This document shows, in pieces, positions 21,391 through 33,479 of a stretch of 60,000 nucleotides of DNA (within the stretch, counting starts at the first letter, position 1; every line of letters starts with the position of its first letter). Source of the DNA: Cryptomeria japonica (taxonomy: Eukaryota > Streptophyta > Pinopsida > Cupressales > Cupressaceae). The notes beneath the pieces are model-generated. The model searched no databases. It had not been told where the DNA came from and saw only the letters and a program-made list of their open reading frames with translations. The position numbers and the translations under genes are program-made. The DNA lies in the NCBI RefSeq assembly GCF_030272615.1, contig NC_081409.1, positions 25,369,406 to 25,429,405 on the forward strand. The letters run 5' to 3'.

Positions 21391-22980
21391 TGTGTGGTCA
21401 AAATGTGGGGGATGCCTGCACCTGCAAGAAAACGAAAATCACACACACACATGAGACATTAGGTTAGTGAAATCAAGAGATTGAAAATGCAAACTAATCT
21501 AATTGTTAGTCCAAGAAATATCAAAATCGCTAAGCCCGTCCCATGCTCCTCTATCTCTAAAGATCTCTAAGATTCAAGGTGGCCCTCACTTGGAAGAGCA
21601 CTTGATCCTCAAGATGACAACCTAGAGAACGAGTTATGAATGATGACTCTAGGATCAAAATGACTACAACTAAGATCCTAGCTAAGATGAGATGATAGAT
21701 AAATATGCAAGATGCAAGATGGAGATATGAAATGAGTTCCAAATTGAAAGATTAAGTGAACTAATTAGGTTAATATGAGGATGAGATATGAGAATGCTAT
21801 GAAAATGATATGAATTAAGCTAGCAAGATATTCTAAACATGTATAAACAAACTAAGATATGATATAATTAAAATGGCCTAAATGCTTGGTGATGGGGATT
21901 GGGCTCCTTGATAACCTGTACAACACAATTAGACTATAGATTGGATGCAATAAAAAACTTGATCCTTAGATTGAAGAAATGGGCTCTATTTATAGAGAAA
22001 ATAGAGAAATGGATGGTTGCGATTGAATATTCTCAACAAGGGCTAGGATTGAAAGTTATCAATCTATGTGAGGGATTCAATCCAATCCCAAGTTGACAAA
22101 TGACATCTTGAGAGGGCTTGAAAGATGCTAAGAAAGCATTAGGGAAGGCTTCAAGGGGTGACATCATTGGATAATTCTTTTATCCAAGGAAGCAGGCTAT
22201 TGTCCAAGAGGTAAACTCTTGTGCAAGGATAAAAGATGGTCAAGTGGACAACCATCATGGGTTAGGGGTGTGGGCTTGTAAGAGGCATTAAATTCCTTTT
22301 GAAGACTTTGGAGGCTAACTTGATTCAAGAGGAAAACCACTAGTGGTCTAGGGGACAACTTTGTAAGATCCTTACAAATTTGGGGGTATTCAACAAGTTA
22401 CCGTGTTGAAAGGAGAAGGTATTAAATGCATTTTGAAGACTTTCACCAAATTTGGGGAAGTGATTCCCCAAATTTAGGGATTGGACATGATCAGGAGGAT
22501 TAGAGGGATTGTATAAGAAATTAGGAGGGCAAGTGGAAAATGTAGGATTTGGCAAGTGGGTGAGGGAAAATAGGAATTTTAGTAAAATAAAAAGATTTAT
22601 ATTAGTCAAAAGAGGATGCAACTTTTATTTGTAGGATTTTGAAAGTGGGGGGATTTTACAAATAAATTTTGATTTATTTAGATGCAAAGGAGATCTTAAT
22701 TAAATATAGATTTCATTAAAATGGGAAAGGGAATAAATTAATATTTTTGATTAAATATGAATTTAATTAAAATGGCTAGAGGGGGGTATTTAATTAAATG
22801 TGAATTTAATTAAATGGCTTAGATAGAAGAAAGGTATATTAATTAAATCTTAATTTAATTAATAGGTGATTAGAAGAATAGGGATATTAATTAAATCATA
22901 ATTTAATTAATAGGAAGAATTAATGATGATTAAATGAATAAAATCCATTTAATTAGTTGTGCCAGTTTTAGGTGTCTATA
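21391..22980 (-). repeat. gypsy 3' LTR, 1590 bp
   Basis: Matches 35716-36915 plus 45842-46245 along its length. A minus-strand TATAAATAG lies at 21986-21994 (CTATTTATA on plus). The stretch 22680-22960 is rich in TTAATTAAAT words. The polypurine-like AAAAGAGGGGC lies just inside, in plus coordinates 22984-22996. Confidence 0.9.
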
Positions 22981-23039
22981 TTTTGCCCCTCTTTTAGTTA
23001 ACGTGTGACCACATGTTGATTCAAAGAAAACGTTTGTTA

Positions 23040-23640
23040 TGTCGTCAAGATTTTTCGATATGATGTTGTTGCCAAAATTGTCGATATGATGCCCCATTTA
23101 TGAAGAATTGATGTGATATGAAAAGTCGATATGAAGTTGGTGTCAATATGAGACTGATATGAAATTGATGTCGATATGCCCCCTTAGGAGATAAATTGAG
23201 AAAATTTTGATTTGCGGATAGTGTTGCGATGTAGTACGATTTTCGAAAGTTGGATGATTTAAATGGTTAATTTTTTTGATATTTATCTACCGATAAATTT
23301 TAAAAGGAATATTGAAGAAATGAGGAAGACTAATGTGGGCATAGCGCGTACATGCCACACACGTCTATCGAGGTCGCTTGTTAGGAATCTTGATTATTGA
23401 TATAGTTCAAACTTGATTGTCGATATGAGTCATAATTCGATATGGGTCTTGATTCGATATGGATCTTGATTCGATATGAGTTTTGTTTCGATATGGGTCC
23501 TAATTGTCGATATGGGTCTTGGATTGATTAATTTTTGATAGGGAACTTGGATTGATTGATTTTTGATATGGAACATGGTTTGCTTGATTTTAGATATGGA
23601 ACATGGTTTGATTTATTTCGATAGTAATATGATATCAGGG
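23040..23640. repeat. Array of TCGATATG words
   Basis: At least a dozen copies of (T)TCGATATG(A/G)G, many within a ~19-bp unit such as TTCGATATGGGTCTTGA (23435-23525). Spacing is irregular early and near-regular later. Confidence 0.75.
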
Positions 23641-24027
23641 GACTTTGGACATTTATTTGTTCTGACTGACGATTGCTTCTGATTTGTATCATTGATTTTT
23701 CTTTGGATCAGCATGTGGTCACACATGTGCATGATGATATGATATAGATGTAGTAATTTTGATTTTGATGAGCTATATGATATGCTTTTAATCTATATGA
23801 CTTTTGCAGATGATGTGATGTGTGTGTTTTTTTATTTTTATGATTACATGCTTATATAGTGTTCATAATGATACTATATGTTTAGAAGGTGATATGCAGA
23901 TGATGGTTGGATTTGATGAATGCAGATGTTTCTAATAATGCGATCTAGCTTTCTACCTGTTGTCGGTATGATATGCTCATGTATGGGGATAATGATAAGA
24001 TTGATCAAAATCGATAAGATTAAGGTC

Positions 24028-24350
24028 AAGTTTGGTTTCAGGAATGACACCTCCTGTATAAGACAAAGATGATCAAAGCGTCTGGTTTCAGGAACAATAT
24101 ATCTTGTATAAGACAAAGATGATCAAAGCGTATGGTTTCAGGAACGATATATCCTATATAAGACATGATAGAATGGATTAGATGAAATGGATTGATAGAA
24201 TTGATAAGATTGAGATCAAGTCTGGTTTTAGAAATGACACCTCTTGTATAAGACAAAGATGGTCAAAGCGTCTGGTGTCAGGAACGATATATCATGTATA
24301 AGACATGATCAAAATGTCTAATTTCAGGAAAGATACATCCTGTATAAGAC
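24028..24350. repeat. Tandem repeats, unit about 55-60 bp
   Basis: Five or more copies of TCTGGTTTCAGGAACGATAT(A) followed by ATC(T/C)TGTATAAGACA(A)AGATGATC (24030, 24079, 24135, 24220, 24270, 24325). The spurious frames here on the minus strand reflect the repeat. Confidence 0.8.
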
Positions 24351-24664
24351 ATGATAGATGATAGTTGGAAGAATGATGAAGACATGAAAGTGAACAAAGA
24401 TTCCATGATGATGCGATAGATATGCATATGATGGATGCAATTATGAATATGACTAGATGATGATGATGAGATGTATCTTGAAAATGATGTGTAAATGATA
24501 ATGATAATGAAATGATACTACTGCAAGATTAAAATGATATGCAACCTAATGCAAGATTAAGATGATAATGATGTGCAACTAATGCAAAGGTTAATATGCA
24601 TTCTCATTCTCAATGTTGTAATCCGTTGTGATCAAAGTGCCAGTGCTTCCTTTGTTTTCATCAT

Positions 24665-24825
24665 CGGGTCTTGATTTGTTGAAAGTTGATACAAGCATCA
24701 TGGTATAATTGAACCATAATGACCTAAGTATAGCTTACATGGGTTTTGATATTGCAAGATGACACAAGCGTCGAGGTATAATTGAGCCAAGACGACCTGA
24801 ATGTTGCTTGCGTAAATAGACAAGA
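24665..24825. repeat. Two-copy tandem repeat, about 80 bp
   Basis: GATACAAGCATCATGGTATAATTGA and GACACAAGCGTCGAGGTATAATTGA, each followed by CCA(A)(T/G)A(A/C)GACCT, start at about 24689 and 24762. Confidence 0.6.
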
Positions 24826-25639
24826 GTTAACCTTTGTCTCATACATATCGGAAATGTCCTCGGAGATATGCCACCTAATTGCCTCGTAGGACAAACTTGC
24901 AAGGTAAAAGACTTCACTCACAAATAGAAAACAAGTAAAACATCACATTCCTTCCTTGCTTCTCTATTCGTTGAGACATCCTTGAGTCACTTAGGAGATA
25001 TGATAAGCAAAAATGAACAACCATAAGTAATCATGCATGCTATTGGAAATGTATTCTTGTCAAGTAAACCATCTTGCAAATAGATCTTTTGTTCAATTCC
25101 AATCAGTTTAATTCCATGATATCTAGTCTTCTTGCACCGTCGTTGTCATTTGTTGGTTATTTTGATCCTTGTTGTCTTGCTACGTGTTTGTTCTGATGTT
25201 AAAACCCAAAGGCGAAATGCCCCTAGCGAGGTCACAAACCTACCCCCACTCTAGATAGTACTCGATATGAATATGTACAATTAATCACCAAGTCATGGTG
25301 GGATATGATGCGGATAACTGATCAAATAATCAAGGACAGTGACTACGCCAATTATGTTCAAGATTGATAATGTGTGTATAAGCATTCTGTGATGGCTATT
25401 GGTTTAGATTAGATGGATCAAAGATAGGATGTGAGTATTAATAGATAGAAGAGTTGTTCTCTCACAAGTGGCGCCTGTTGCCAAGTTTTTACCCTTTTTT
25501 TATTGTACTTTTGATTTTTTTTTATTTTTCTGATTTTTTTATTATTATTTTGTGTCACAAGGTGCATGTTTGCAGGTTTTCACCCTAGTGATGATTTTTT
25601 ATACTTTTTTTATTTTTTTTCTTTTTTGCTTGATTCTTG

Positions 25640-26976
25640 CATTGGATGACTCAAGTGTAGAACTTCTTCAGATGGATTTTTTTGGTTGGTTCATCGAGCC
25701 CGTCCCCCTCTAAAGTTGACAACTAATATGCTTCTAATCCATAGGTTGATATGATGACAAATGGGCCTAACCGGTTAGGTTCAAACTTCCCCTTCTTTTC
25801 TCGATCTTCTTGATTTCTAGGATTTTCTTTTAGGATGAGATCACCAACTTTGAAAGCCCTTGGGATGACTTTGTGATTATAGCTTCTACACATTCATTAT
25901 TGATATGCCTTGAGATGGTCATAGGCATGTTGTCGTCTTTGATCAAGAAGCTCTAGCTCTTGCAACATGTTCACTCAATATTCCTCATCTAGAATGAGGC
26001 CCTTCAAAGATACTCGGAGAAATGGAATTTCTACCTCAAGAGGTAGAATTGCTTCTAAACCATACACCAATAAATATGGTGTAGCCCCTGTAGATGTCCG
26101 AATACAGGTCATGTAGGCTCAAAGTATCAAATTGAGTTGTACATGCCAATCCTTGATAGCATCATTTACTGTTTTATTGAGGATTTTCAAGATTGTTTTG
26201 TTTGATGCTTCTGCTTGGCCATTTCCTTGTGGGTAGTATGGTGTGGACAATCGATGTTGGATTTTGAATCATTCGCATAGCTCTCGCACACCTTGATTCT
26301 TGAAAGGAGGTTCATTATCTCTGATGATAGAACTGGGAATACCATATCTGCAAATGAGATAGTTGAGGATGAATGATGAGATCTATTTTTGAGTTACGAT
26401 GGTCATCAGGATTGCTTCAATCCACTTGGTGAAGTACTGTGTGGCGGTGATAATGAACTTATTCCCACTTGAAGAGGAAGGATGAATATTTCCAACCAAA
26501 TCAAGTCCCCATTGATAGAAAGGCCAAGATGTGGTGAACGGTTACAAATCCTGTGTTGGTGCATGTATGAGGTTACCGTGAATTTGACATTTAGGACATT
26601 TCTTAGAAAATTGATAGGACTCTCTTTCCATTGTCGGCCAGTAATATCTCATTCTTAGAATTTTCTTTGTGAGAGTAGGACCACTTGAATGTGTACCATA
26701 GATACCTTTGTGAAGCTCATGTAAGGTAGAGTCATATTCGTTACGATCGAGGCATCGAAGAAGAGTACCATCTAGACCTCGACGGTAAAGTGTGTCAGCG
26801 ATTAAGCTATAGCGGGTGACTTGTCGGATGAAGATTTGTTTTTGGTTGCAAGATAGGTTGAGTGGGAGAGTATTGTTTTTGAGATAATCATAGATCTTCC
26901 TGTGTAGAGGGGAATCAGAACCAGTTAGGGCACAGGTGACTTGGGATGTGGAATTGTCATAGGATGGAGAAAACAA
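25640..26976 (-). pseudogene. gypsy integrase
   Basis: The zinc-binding part (26976-26542) shows LHELHKGIYGTHSSG and CPKCQIHGN, the HHCC site. The core follows in one readable frame: WGLDLVG (first Asp), IIRDNEPPF (second Asp) and NGQAEASNK (Glu) between about 26500 and 26190, so the DDE triad is present. The C-terminal part reads KGKFEPNRLGPFVI and HLKKFYT (about 25800-25660). Stops occur after DL (26542), near 26385 and 26275 and later. No chromodomain is seen, as expected for the Tat lineage. Confidence 0.85.
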
Positions 26977-26989
26977 TTACTATACCAGG

Positions 26990-27415
26990 AATTCGTAATG
27001 ATTTTGTTTATCTGGAATTTGTAGAAGTGAGGAAATAGTGGCCATTGCATCGATAGCTATGTTGTCCAATCTTGGAATTTGCTCAAAGGTGATGTGCACA
27101 AAGTATTTTTTGAAGTCATCCACCATTCTCTTGTAAGGCATTAGCTTATCATCTTTTGTTTGATAGTCATCGTTTATCTGGTTGATAACTAATTAAGAAT
27201 CCCCATAGACTTTTAATTATGTGATTCTCCATTCTACAACCACCTTGATTCCTGTTACCGGGGCTTCACGTTCAGCAATGTTGTTGGTGCATGGAAACAT
27301 TAGTCTGTAAGATCATGGAATTGTGTGCCCCTCTAGAGTGATGAACAAGATGTCAAGGCCTGATCCACGTTGTGTATAGGATCCATCAAAGTATAGGGTT
27401 CATTTCTTGGGGGTT
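26990..27415 (-). pseudogene. gypsy second (archaeal-type) RNase H
   Basis: One frame reads TLYFDGSYTQRGSGLDI (first Asp), CTNNIAEREAPVTGI (Glu), LKVYGDS followed by a stop and LVINQI (second Asp), and ends PRLDNIAIDAMATISS. This is the extra RNase H known from Tat-lineage gypsy elements and lies between the ordinary RNase H and integrase, as it should. Three stops interrupt it. It would degrade the RNA strand during reverse transcription. Confidence 0.82.
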
Positions 27416-27473
27416 ATAGTGAGTACATACATGTTTATAAATGACCTGCAATTACCTGTCCTTTGATAGCTCA

Positions 27474-27960
27474 TCATTTTGTGTAATGAATATCAAACTC
27501 ACTTAGAATCATGACCCATTTAGCTAATCTTCCTGTGAGATTTTCCTTGCTAAGTAGATACTTGAGAGGATCGATCTTTGCTACCATCTTGATTGTGTGG
27601 GCTAGCATATAGTGGTGAAACTTTTGAGAAGCAAACACCACTGCTAAGCAAGCCTTTTCGATGAAAGTATAATTGAGTTCATATCCGTTCAAAGTCGTCT
27701 TGATGTAATAGATAGCCCTTTATTTGTTTGTTGGATCTTCTTGTGCTAGCAGTGTCCCCTAATGATACTTTTGTTGTTGATATATAGAGAATGAGTGGCT
27801 TGCCTACTATTGGAGGTACCAAAACTGGTGGATTCATCAGATATTGTCTGGTGGAATGATTCTGCATATTTGTCCTCCCATCTGAAAGGTATATTCTTAT
27901 GAAGAAGATGATTGAATGAGAGACATTTATCTGCTAGTTGAGCGATGAATCTCTTGATGG
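27474..27960 (-). pseudogene. gypsy first RNase H
   Basis: ERLNGYELNYTFIEKACLAVVFASQKFHHYMLAHTIK is the standard Ty3/gypsy RNase H pattern (E-K-ECLA), followed by DPLKYLLSKENLTGRLAKWVMILSEFDI. Its start overlaps a frame change at about 27680-27720. The first catalytic Asp region lies in the degenerate stretch around 27820. Confidence 0.8.
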
Positions 27961-28735
27961 ATTGTAGCCTACCCTACAGAGATCGTAACTGGCTAATATT
28001 TTTAGGAGGTGGCATCTCCATGATAGCCTGTACCTTTGTTGGATCTACTTCAATGCCCTTTTTTGATGTAATGTAGCCCAACAGTTTGTCAGATGTGATC
28101 CCGAAGACACACTTCTTAGGATTTAATCTGACCTTGAATTGCTCCAATCATTGAAAGATTTTATCTAGTATGCTTAGGCGTTCTACTCTATTGAATCATT
28201 TAGCTAGCAAATCATCCATATAATCCTCCATGAAAGTATGCATCATGTCATGGAAGATCATTGCCATGGCTCTTTGATAAGTTGCACCAGCATTTTTCAA
28301 GCCAAAAGGCATGGCGTTCCAACAATATGTTCCCTGTGGACAGGTGAATGTAGTTTTATCTTGACCCTCTAGGGCTATCTTGATTTGGTTATAGCCAGAG
28401 AAGCCATCCATGAGAGATAGCATTGTGTGCCATGTTGTTAGATCCACAATAGTGTTGATGCTTGGCAAAAAAAAGTCATCCTTCAGACATGCTTTGTTGA
28501 CATCCCTAAAGTCTATGCATATTTTGATACTTTTGTTGGGTTTAGAAACCGGTACAATGTTTAAGATCCATTCAGTATAGTCTATAGGTCAAATGAATCT
28601 GACATCTAATAACTTCTTTAGTTCTACTTTGATCAATAATGCCACATGTGGATTCATCTTCCTTAATTTTTGCTTGACAGGTTTAGCTCCAAGAGTAATG
28701 GATAAGTGATGCATGATTAGATTCGGATCTACCCC
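27960..28735 (-). pseudogene. gypsy reverse transcriptase
   Basis: Read downward: VELKKLLDVRFI, WILNIVPVSKPN, ICIDFRDVNKACLKDDFFLP, MDGFSGYNQIKIA (catalytic Asp), CWNAMPFGLKNAGATYQRAM and the YMDDLL box (about 28205). Past a stop come LEQFKVRLNPKKCVFG and LLGYITSKKGIEVDPTKV. The longest open piece is 28468-28196. Stops at about 28587 and 28196 and beyond disable it. Confidence 0.88.
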
Positions 28736-28799
28736 TAGCATGTCTACATAAGACCAAGAAAAATTGATTTTCTTCTCCTTGAAGAATTTGATAAAATCT

Positions 28800-30355
28800 G
28801 GTCGTTCTTTTTCTGTGAGTGATTTTGCTAGCTGTATGGTTTTGACTGCTGCCTCAGTGCCGATATTTATTGATTAAGTTGGCTCAATCAATATTGGTGA
28901 CCTTTCCTGATAATGTTCAGGAAGAGTTTCAAGTCTCCCATCTTTAGGTGCCTCAAAAAGGTTTTCACCTTCAGATATGTCCTTTATTTTTACTTTTTTG
29001 TGATCTAATACTGTCATTGATTGGTTTTCACCATTAGATCTTTTGTTTATTTTATTTTTGCGACTGAGAGACTTGTCACTCCCCTGATTGCAGATATCAT
29101 TATGTTGTTCACTGGTGGAGCACGTTTTTGGGTTGACTGAGCATAGGTATTGGACAATGGATTTATCGTTTGGGAATATTGGTATATCATGATGTTCGGG
29201 TTCTTCCCAGTCTACGAGATCATGATATATGAACGGTAGGGTGTCATTTGGTGGATTAAGATCAGCTATTGTAAATGTCATGATGGATTCATCATTGTAG
29301 TCATTTGGGATATCGGTGAGGTCTATGATATTCTCGAGGTCTTCAATGGTACTTTCCTCGATATTGCCTTGTTTGTATTGTCACTGCTCATTCTCACTAG
29401 CCTCATAGATATGTTGTGGTCTGAATTCAAGCGATCGATATCTTGAGCCTTGTCCCTCATGAGAACGGGGTGTATATGTGTGGATTGTATCCACCTTAAT
29501 ATCTTTAGTAACATAAAACCAACTATCCCACTCATATTCATTAGAATCGGTTTCAAAATCACTATCCCAAGTTACCTCGATGTATCTGACAGGTATGTTG
29601 TATGGTGAGAAAAGATCATTAATTATTGACACCAGTTTAGTAGCTTGTTATGATTCGGGATCGATGCTTGCTTGTACTCTTTGAATTTGTTCATACATTG
29701 TTTTCTTTCTATGAGTAGCAATTTCTTTAGGTTGTCGCTTAACCTTGGTTTGATCTGGTTCTTGTACATGATGTAATTTTTTATCAGAAGCTTCCTCCTT
29801 TTGAATAGCGATCTCTTCTTGTCGTTTCTCATTTTCTTGATGCTTTTGCTCCTTCCTTGCCTTTTATGGTGCTTCGTTCAATGCTTCTTGCCATGAGTCT
29901 TCATTATATTTTTTGTTTGCCTTCCATTGAGGTTTTTGATGATGATTTTACTTTCGCACAAGCGAAATTTGTTGACCATACCCAAGTCACATTTTGTCTC
30001 TTGCAAATTGTGAAGGAAGTTGCATGGGTTCTATGATGCCTTCTTGGTGCTTTCCAATAGGTCCTTTTCATTTTTATCTCATTTTTTGCATGATCTTGAA
30101 CCCATTTCCATATTGTTTTGTTGGTATGGCCACTTCTATGGTAGCAGCTTTGATTTCTTCTTTATCCTTGTATAGCCAGCTAAGGATGTCCTTATCTTCT
30201 GATTCTTCAACTAGCATGCCCATTTGGATAAATTTACCCTCAAACTTGGTGAGGGGTTGTGTTGCCTGATGTCTTGATGTGGAAGGTTGTCCATAAGACC
30301 TTGGTGAAGTTGGCAATGTAGATAGACATAAGGGTTTAGAAGAGTACTCCCCCAT
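28800..30355 (-). pseudogene. gypsy protease-RT spacer
   Basis: Several open pieces in two frames encode hydrophilic, charged sequence (for example QKEEASDKKLHHVQEPDQ). Near 29200 is HDLVDWEEPEHHDIPIFP, which resembles the conserved (D)WE.PEH.DI. motif seen before RT in Tat elements. No catalytic domain is visible here. Stops lie near 30074, 29623 and 29323. Confidence 0.65.
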
Positions 30356-30358
30356 GCC

Positions 30359-31033
30359 TTAGTCCTTTATTTTCATCTTTTGCTTGAATTCTATGGATAG
30401 AGACTTGAGTTCTTCTTGATGGTTAGATGCTAAGGAAGCTTGGGTCTCCCTATTGTGTGGAACCAAGCTATCTTGAGCTGCCCCGATAGCATTGCAACAC
30501 TGAAAAGTGTTATTATTTGCAGATATTGAAATTTTATGTCCATTGTAGGGGAACTTGATACATTGATGGTACGTGGAAGGCATCGCTTGCATTTCATGGA
30601 TCCATGGATGACTCAATAGTATATTGTATGTCAATTCTATGTTCAAGACTTGGAAAATCATGTCTCTTTGTATAGGGCCTACCTGAATGGGTAGTATTAT
30701 AGTTCCTTCAAATGACCTATCTTCATCATCATAAGCTTTGATAGTGATTTTCTTTTTGGCATCAATAGATTGCTCAGAGAAGCCCAATGCATGGATAAGC
30801 TTTAGAGTACATATCTTGAGCCCATATCCTCCATCTATTAATACTCTTTTTACCCGATGTTTATAGACTAAAACCTCTATATGTAGTGGGGTATTATGTC
30901 GATGATTCAAGGAGACATCATCCTGTTCAGAAAAAGATATGTTGTGCGGTACCGTCATATGGGCCACCATGGCTTGGAATCGATCAATATCCAGATCATT
31001 TGGAATGGTTGTTTTGATAAGAGCTTGCTCCAA
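30359..31033 (-). pseudogene. gypsy aspartic protease (224 codons open)
   Basis: HIEVLVYKHRVKRVLIDGGYGLKICTL is the active-site region; Tat-type proteases have LIDGGSS.NI, so Asp-Gly-Gly here is the family form. YNILLSHPWIHEMQAMPSTYHQCIKFP is the second landmark (YN.L.GRPWIH). It starts about 180 bp after the gag-like frame ends. The piece itself is open, but neighbours on both sides are broken. Confidence 0.85.
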
Positions 31034-31207
31034 GATATCCTTGTGTTTTGGCGAAAGTTTGAGGAACTCAAGTATAGATATTTGAGCGGGTGTTCTCCAT
31101 AGTTAATCGACTAAGTTATATTGAGTCTTGGGGAGAGTTGTTGATGTTGATGTGTTCCCTTTCAAGATATATTTATGAGCTCTTGTTATCACATTTATCG
31201 ATGCATG

Positions 31208-32600
31208 TTATTGTTTGTCTTTGATTTTTATGACATTCACTTGATTGTCATATGTTGATATGTGATTGATCGTGTTTTTGTATATGTGATTAATACAAGC
31301 TCCTTTGGTATTGTTGGACGTTGATGCTCCTCCTTTGTCGTAATTAGGAAGAGGATTTTTGAAAGCTTTATGGTCACTATTGGTTTTATGACCATCGACC
31401 GTTAAGTCGCCCTTGTCTATCATGTCTTGAACTATGTTTTTCAGCCTCATGCAATCATTTGTATTATGCCCCTTGTTTCAATGATAATCACAATAATGAG
31501 AGTCATTCCACCATGGTGGTTTGACCTCAAGTTTAAAGTTGCCTGTGGCTGGCAATGTGATGATCTTATTTGCCAATAGCTCTCAAAATGTTGATTCTAA
31601 GGTTTTCCCTAATGGCGTGTATATTTGTTGATATGGGAAAGCATTAGTGTTACCTCTTTGGTTTATGTTGTTCCCTTGGTTGTTGTTGTTGTTGCCTTGG
31701 TGATTCTTGTTGTTGATTGACATTGAAGCTCCTTGGTTGGTATTTCGTTGATGAGTGTTAGTGCCTTGATTAGCACTTTTTTTATCATTATTGGATGGTG
31801 GGTTGCCTGATAAAGTCAACACTGGTTGTTTAGACTTTACATTGTTGGCATCGATCTCCCCATCATTAACAATGTTTTGTTCCTTGTCCAAAATCTGGAC
31901 TTGTCTGAATTATTGTTATTGTTTTGATTGTTAAAGGTGTTATTGTTTGATGAATTAACACCTTCCTTAAAGAACTTCAATGTTCCTTTCTTAATGGAAT
32001 CTTCCTCTACTTGGATACCATTTTCTATTAATTTTGCAAAAGATGGTATGCATTGTAGTTTGAGTTGATAACTCATCTCACTATTTAGATTATCTATGAA
32101 TATTTTCATCTTTTCCTTTTCAGGCACATCTCATGGGTATCTTGAGACCATGCGCCTCCATCATTGTAGAAACATCATGAATGTTTCATTGCTCTTTTGT
32201 TGTGTGTTACACACATCCAGCATGGTGATTGCGTGTTGAATGTTATAGGAGTACTATGTTATGAACTTGTTCATGAACTCATCAAATGATCTGATGGGAG
32301 GTGTGAGTTTTGACAACCACTCCAATGTTTTCCCTCCCAAACTTCTTGGGAATAATCTCATTAAGTATGTGTCACCATGAGAAAACTCTAAGCTCATGGT
32401 ACAGAATTCCCGAACGTGATCATGGGGACCATTCTTACCATCGTATTTGTCATAATTTGGTATATCTAAATTTGGGGGAAAAGGTACCATGTTCAATCTC
32501 CTATCAAAAGGATAAGGACAAATTTCATCCAAGGAGTATCGTACCGTGGTCCCCTATTGCATGTCCTGCATTTGTCTTTGAAGTGTTCGGAGTTGTTGTG
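31208..32600 (-). pseudogene. gypsy gag
   Basis: 32532-32254 is the Retrotrans_gag core (YDKYDGKNGPHDHVREFC, LMRLFPRSLGGKTLEWLSKL, SFDEFMNKFIT). It continues past a stop as CNTQQKSNETFMMFLQWW and VPEKEKMKIFIDNL, then in another frame an Asn/Gln-rich stretch (about 31890-31620). The nucleic-acid knuckle at about 31480 reads YCDYH, stop, NKGHNTNDCMRLKN, the CX2HX4HX4C type of Tat Gag with a TGA inside it. An upstream frame 33473-33171 may be a leader extension. Confidence 0.82.
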
Positions 32601-33479
32601 TAAGAGCAGCTAGGGGCACATTTTTCATCCGAGGGGGAGCTTCCCCTTGTTCATTAAGAGTGTCATGATTGCGGGCATGCTCTTGTTCATGAGTGTTGTC
32701 TTGTTCATGGGTGTGATCTTGGTTGCGTATGTTTTCTTGATCATGGGCCTCTTCTTCTCTCTATTGTTCTTGATAAGAATAGTTTCTCACTCTTGTTCTT
32801 GAAATTCTCTCATCTATATTCCTTCAGTTTTTTGCGTCGAAATCCTCGGGAATATTGACTCATTTGCTACTTAGCATGAGTAGATATTTTTCCTTATCCG
32901 CTTCTATAAGTCTTTCTACGAGTTTTTGGAAAGACGCGTTCTCTTTACATTCTCGGAGAAGTTCTTCGATGATCTTTGTTTCTCCCATATTTACATATTC
33001 ATCAAAAGGATTGGACAGTATACGACCCATACTTGATTATAGTTGTGATTCTTTCTTCTTATTTCTCTGAGATTGAGTGACAATGGGTATTAATATATCT
33101 CTACTGTAGTGAATTCTTCTTCTCCTATTAGGGTTCTTGGTGGAGTTGGTGGCTCAGGTTGAGCCTCGTTTTAAGTGATAAGAAACTTTGGAAACAAAGC
33201 AAGGTTAATCCTTCCTCCACTATTAAGGCATTGGTTGAATGTTGCTTTCTGAATGTAAGCCCTACTTCTCAAAGGCTCTTTGTCAAATTCATTGGTTTTT
33301 CCTTGGATATACAACCTTATATGATGCAAGAATGCGCAATGTGATGTAATAAGTTGACGGTTGATATAGAGAAATTTATTCCTCTTGATAAGTGCCTTAG
33401 AACTAGGTTGTCTCTTCTTCAACTTAGTCTTTTGATGAAGACTTCTTCTTCTCAAAATATGGGGAGTGCTCATACAAAA

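Larger units (their letters stand above)
22981..25640 (-). other. gypsy 3' region, non-coding, repeat-rich
   Basis: 2.6 kb between the integrase end and the 3' LTR with no conserved protein. It holds three repeat arrays (separate entries) and a T-rich stretch at 25490-25625. Long repeat-bearing 3' regions are usual in Tat/Ogre-type elements. Confidence 0.65.

Noticed and set aside
23040-24350. Possible CRISPR-like array
   Set aside because: Repeat units are degenerate, spacers are not unique or of constant length, and the context is a plant retrotransposon.
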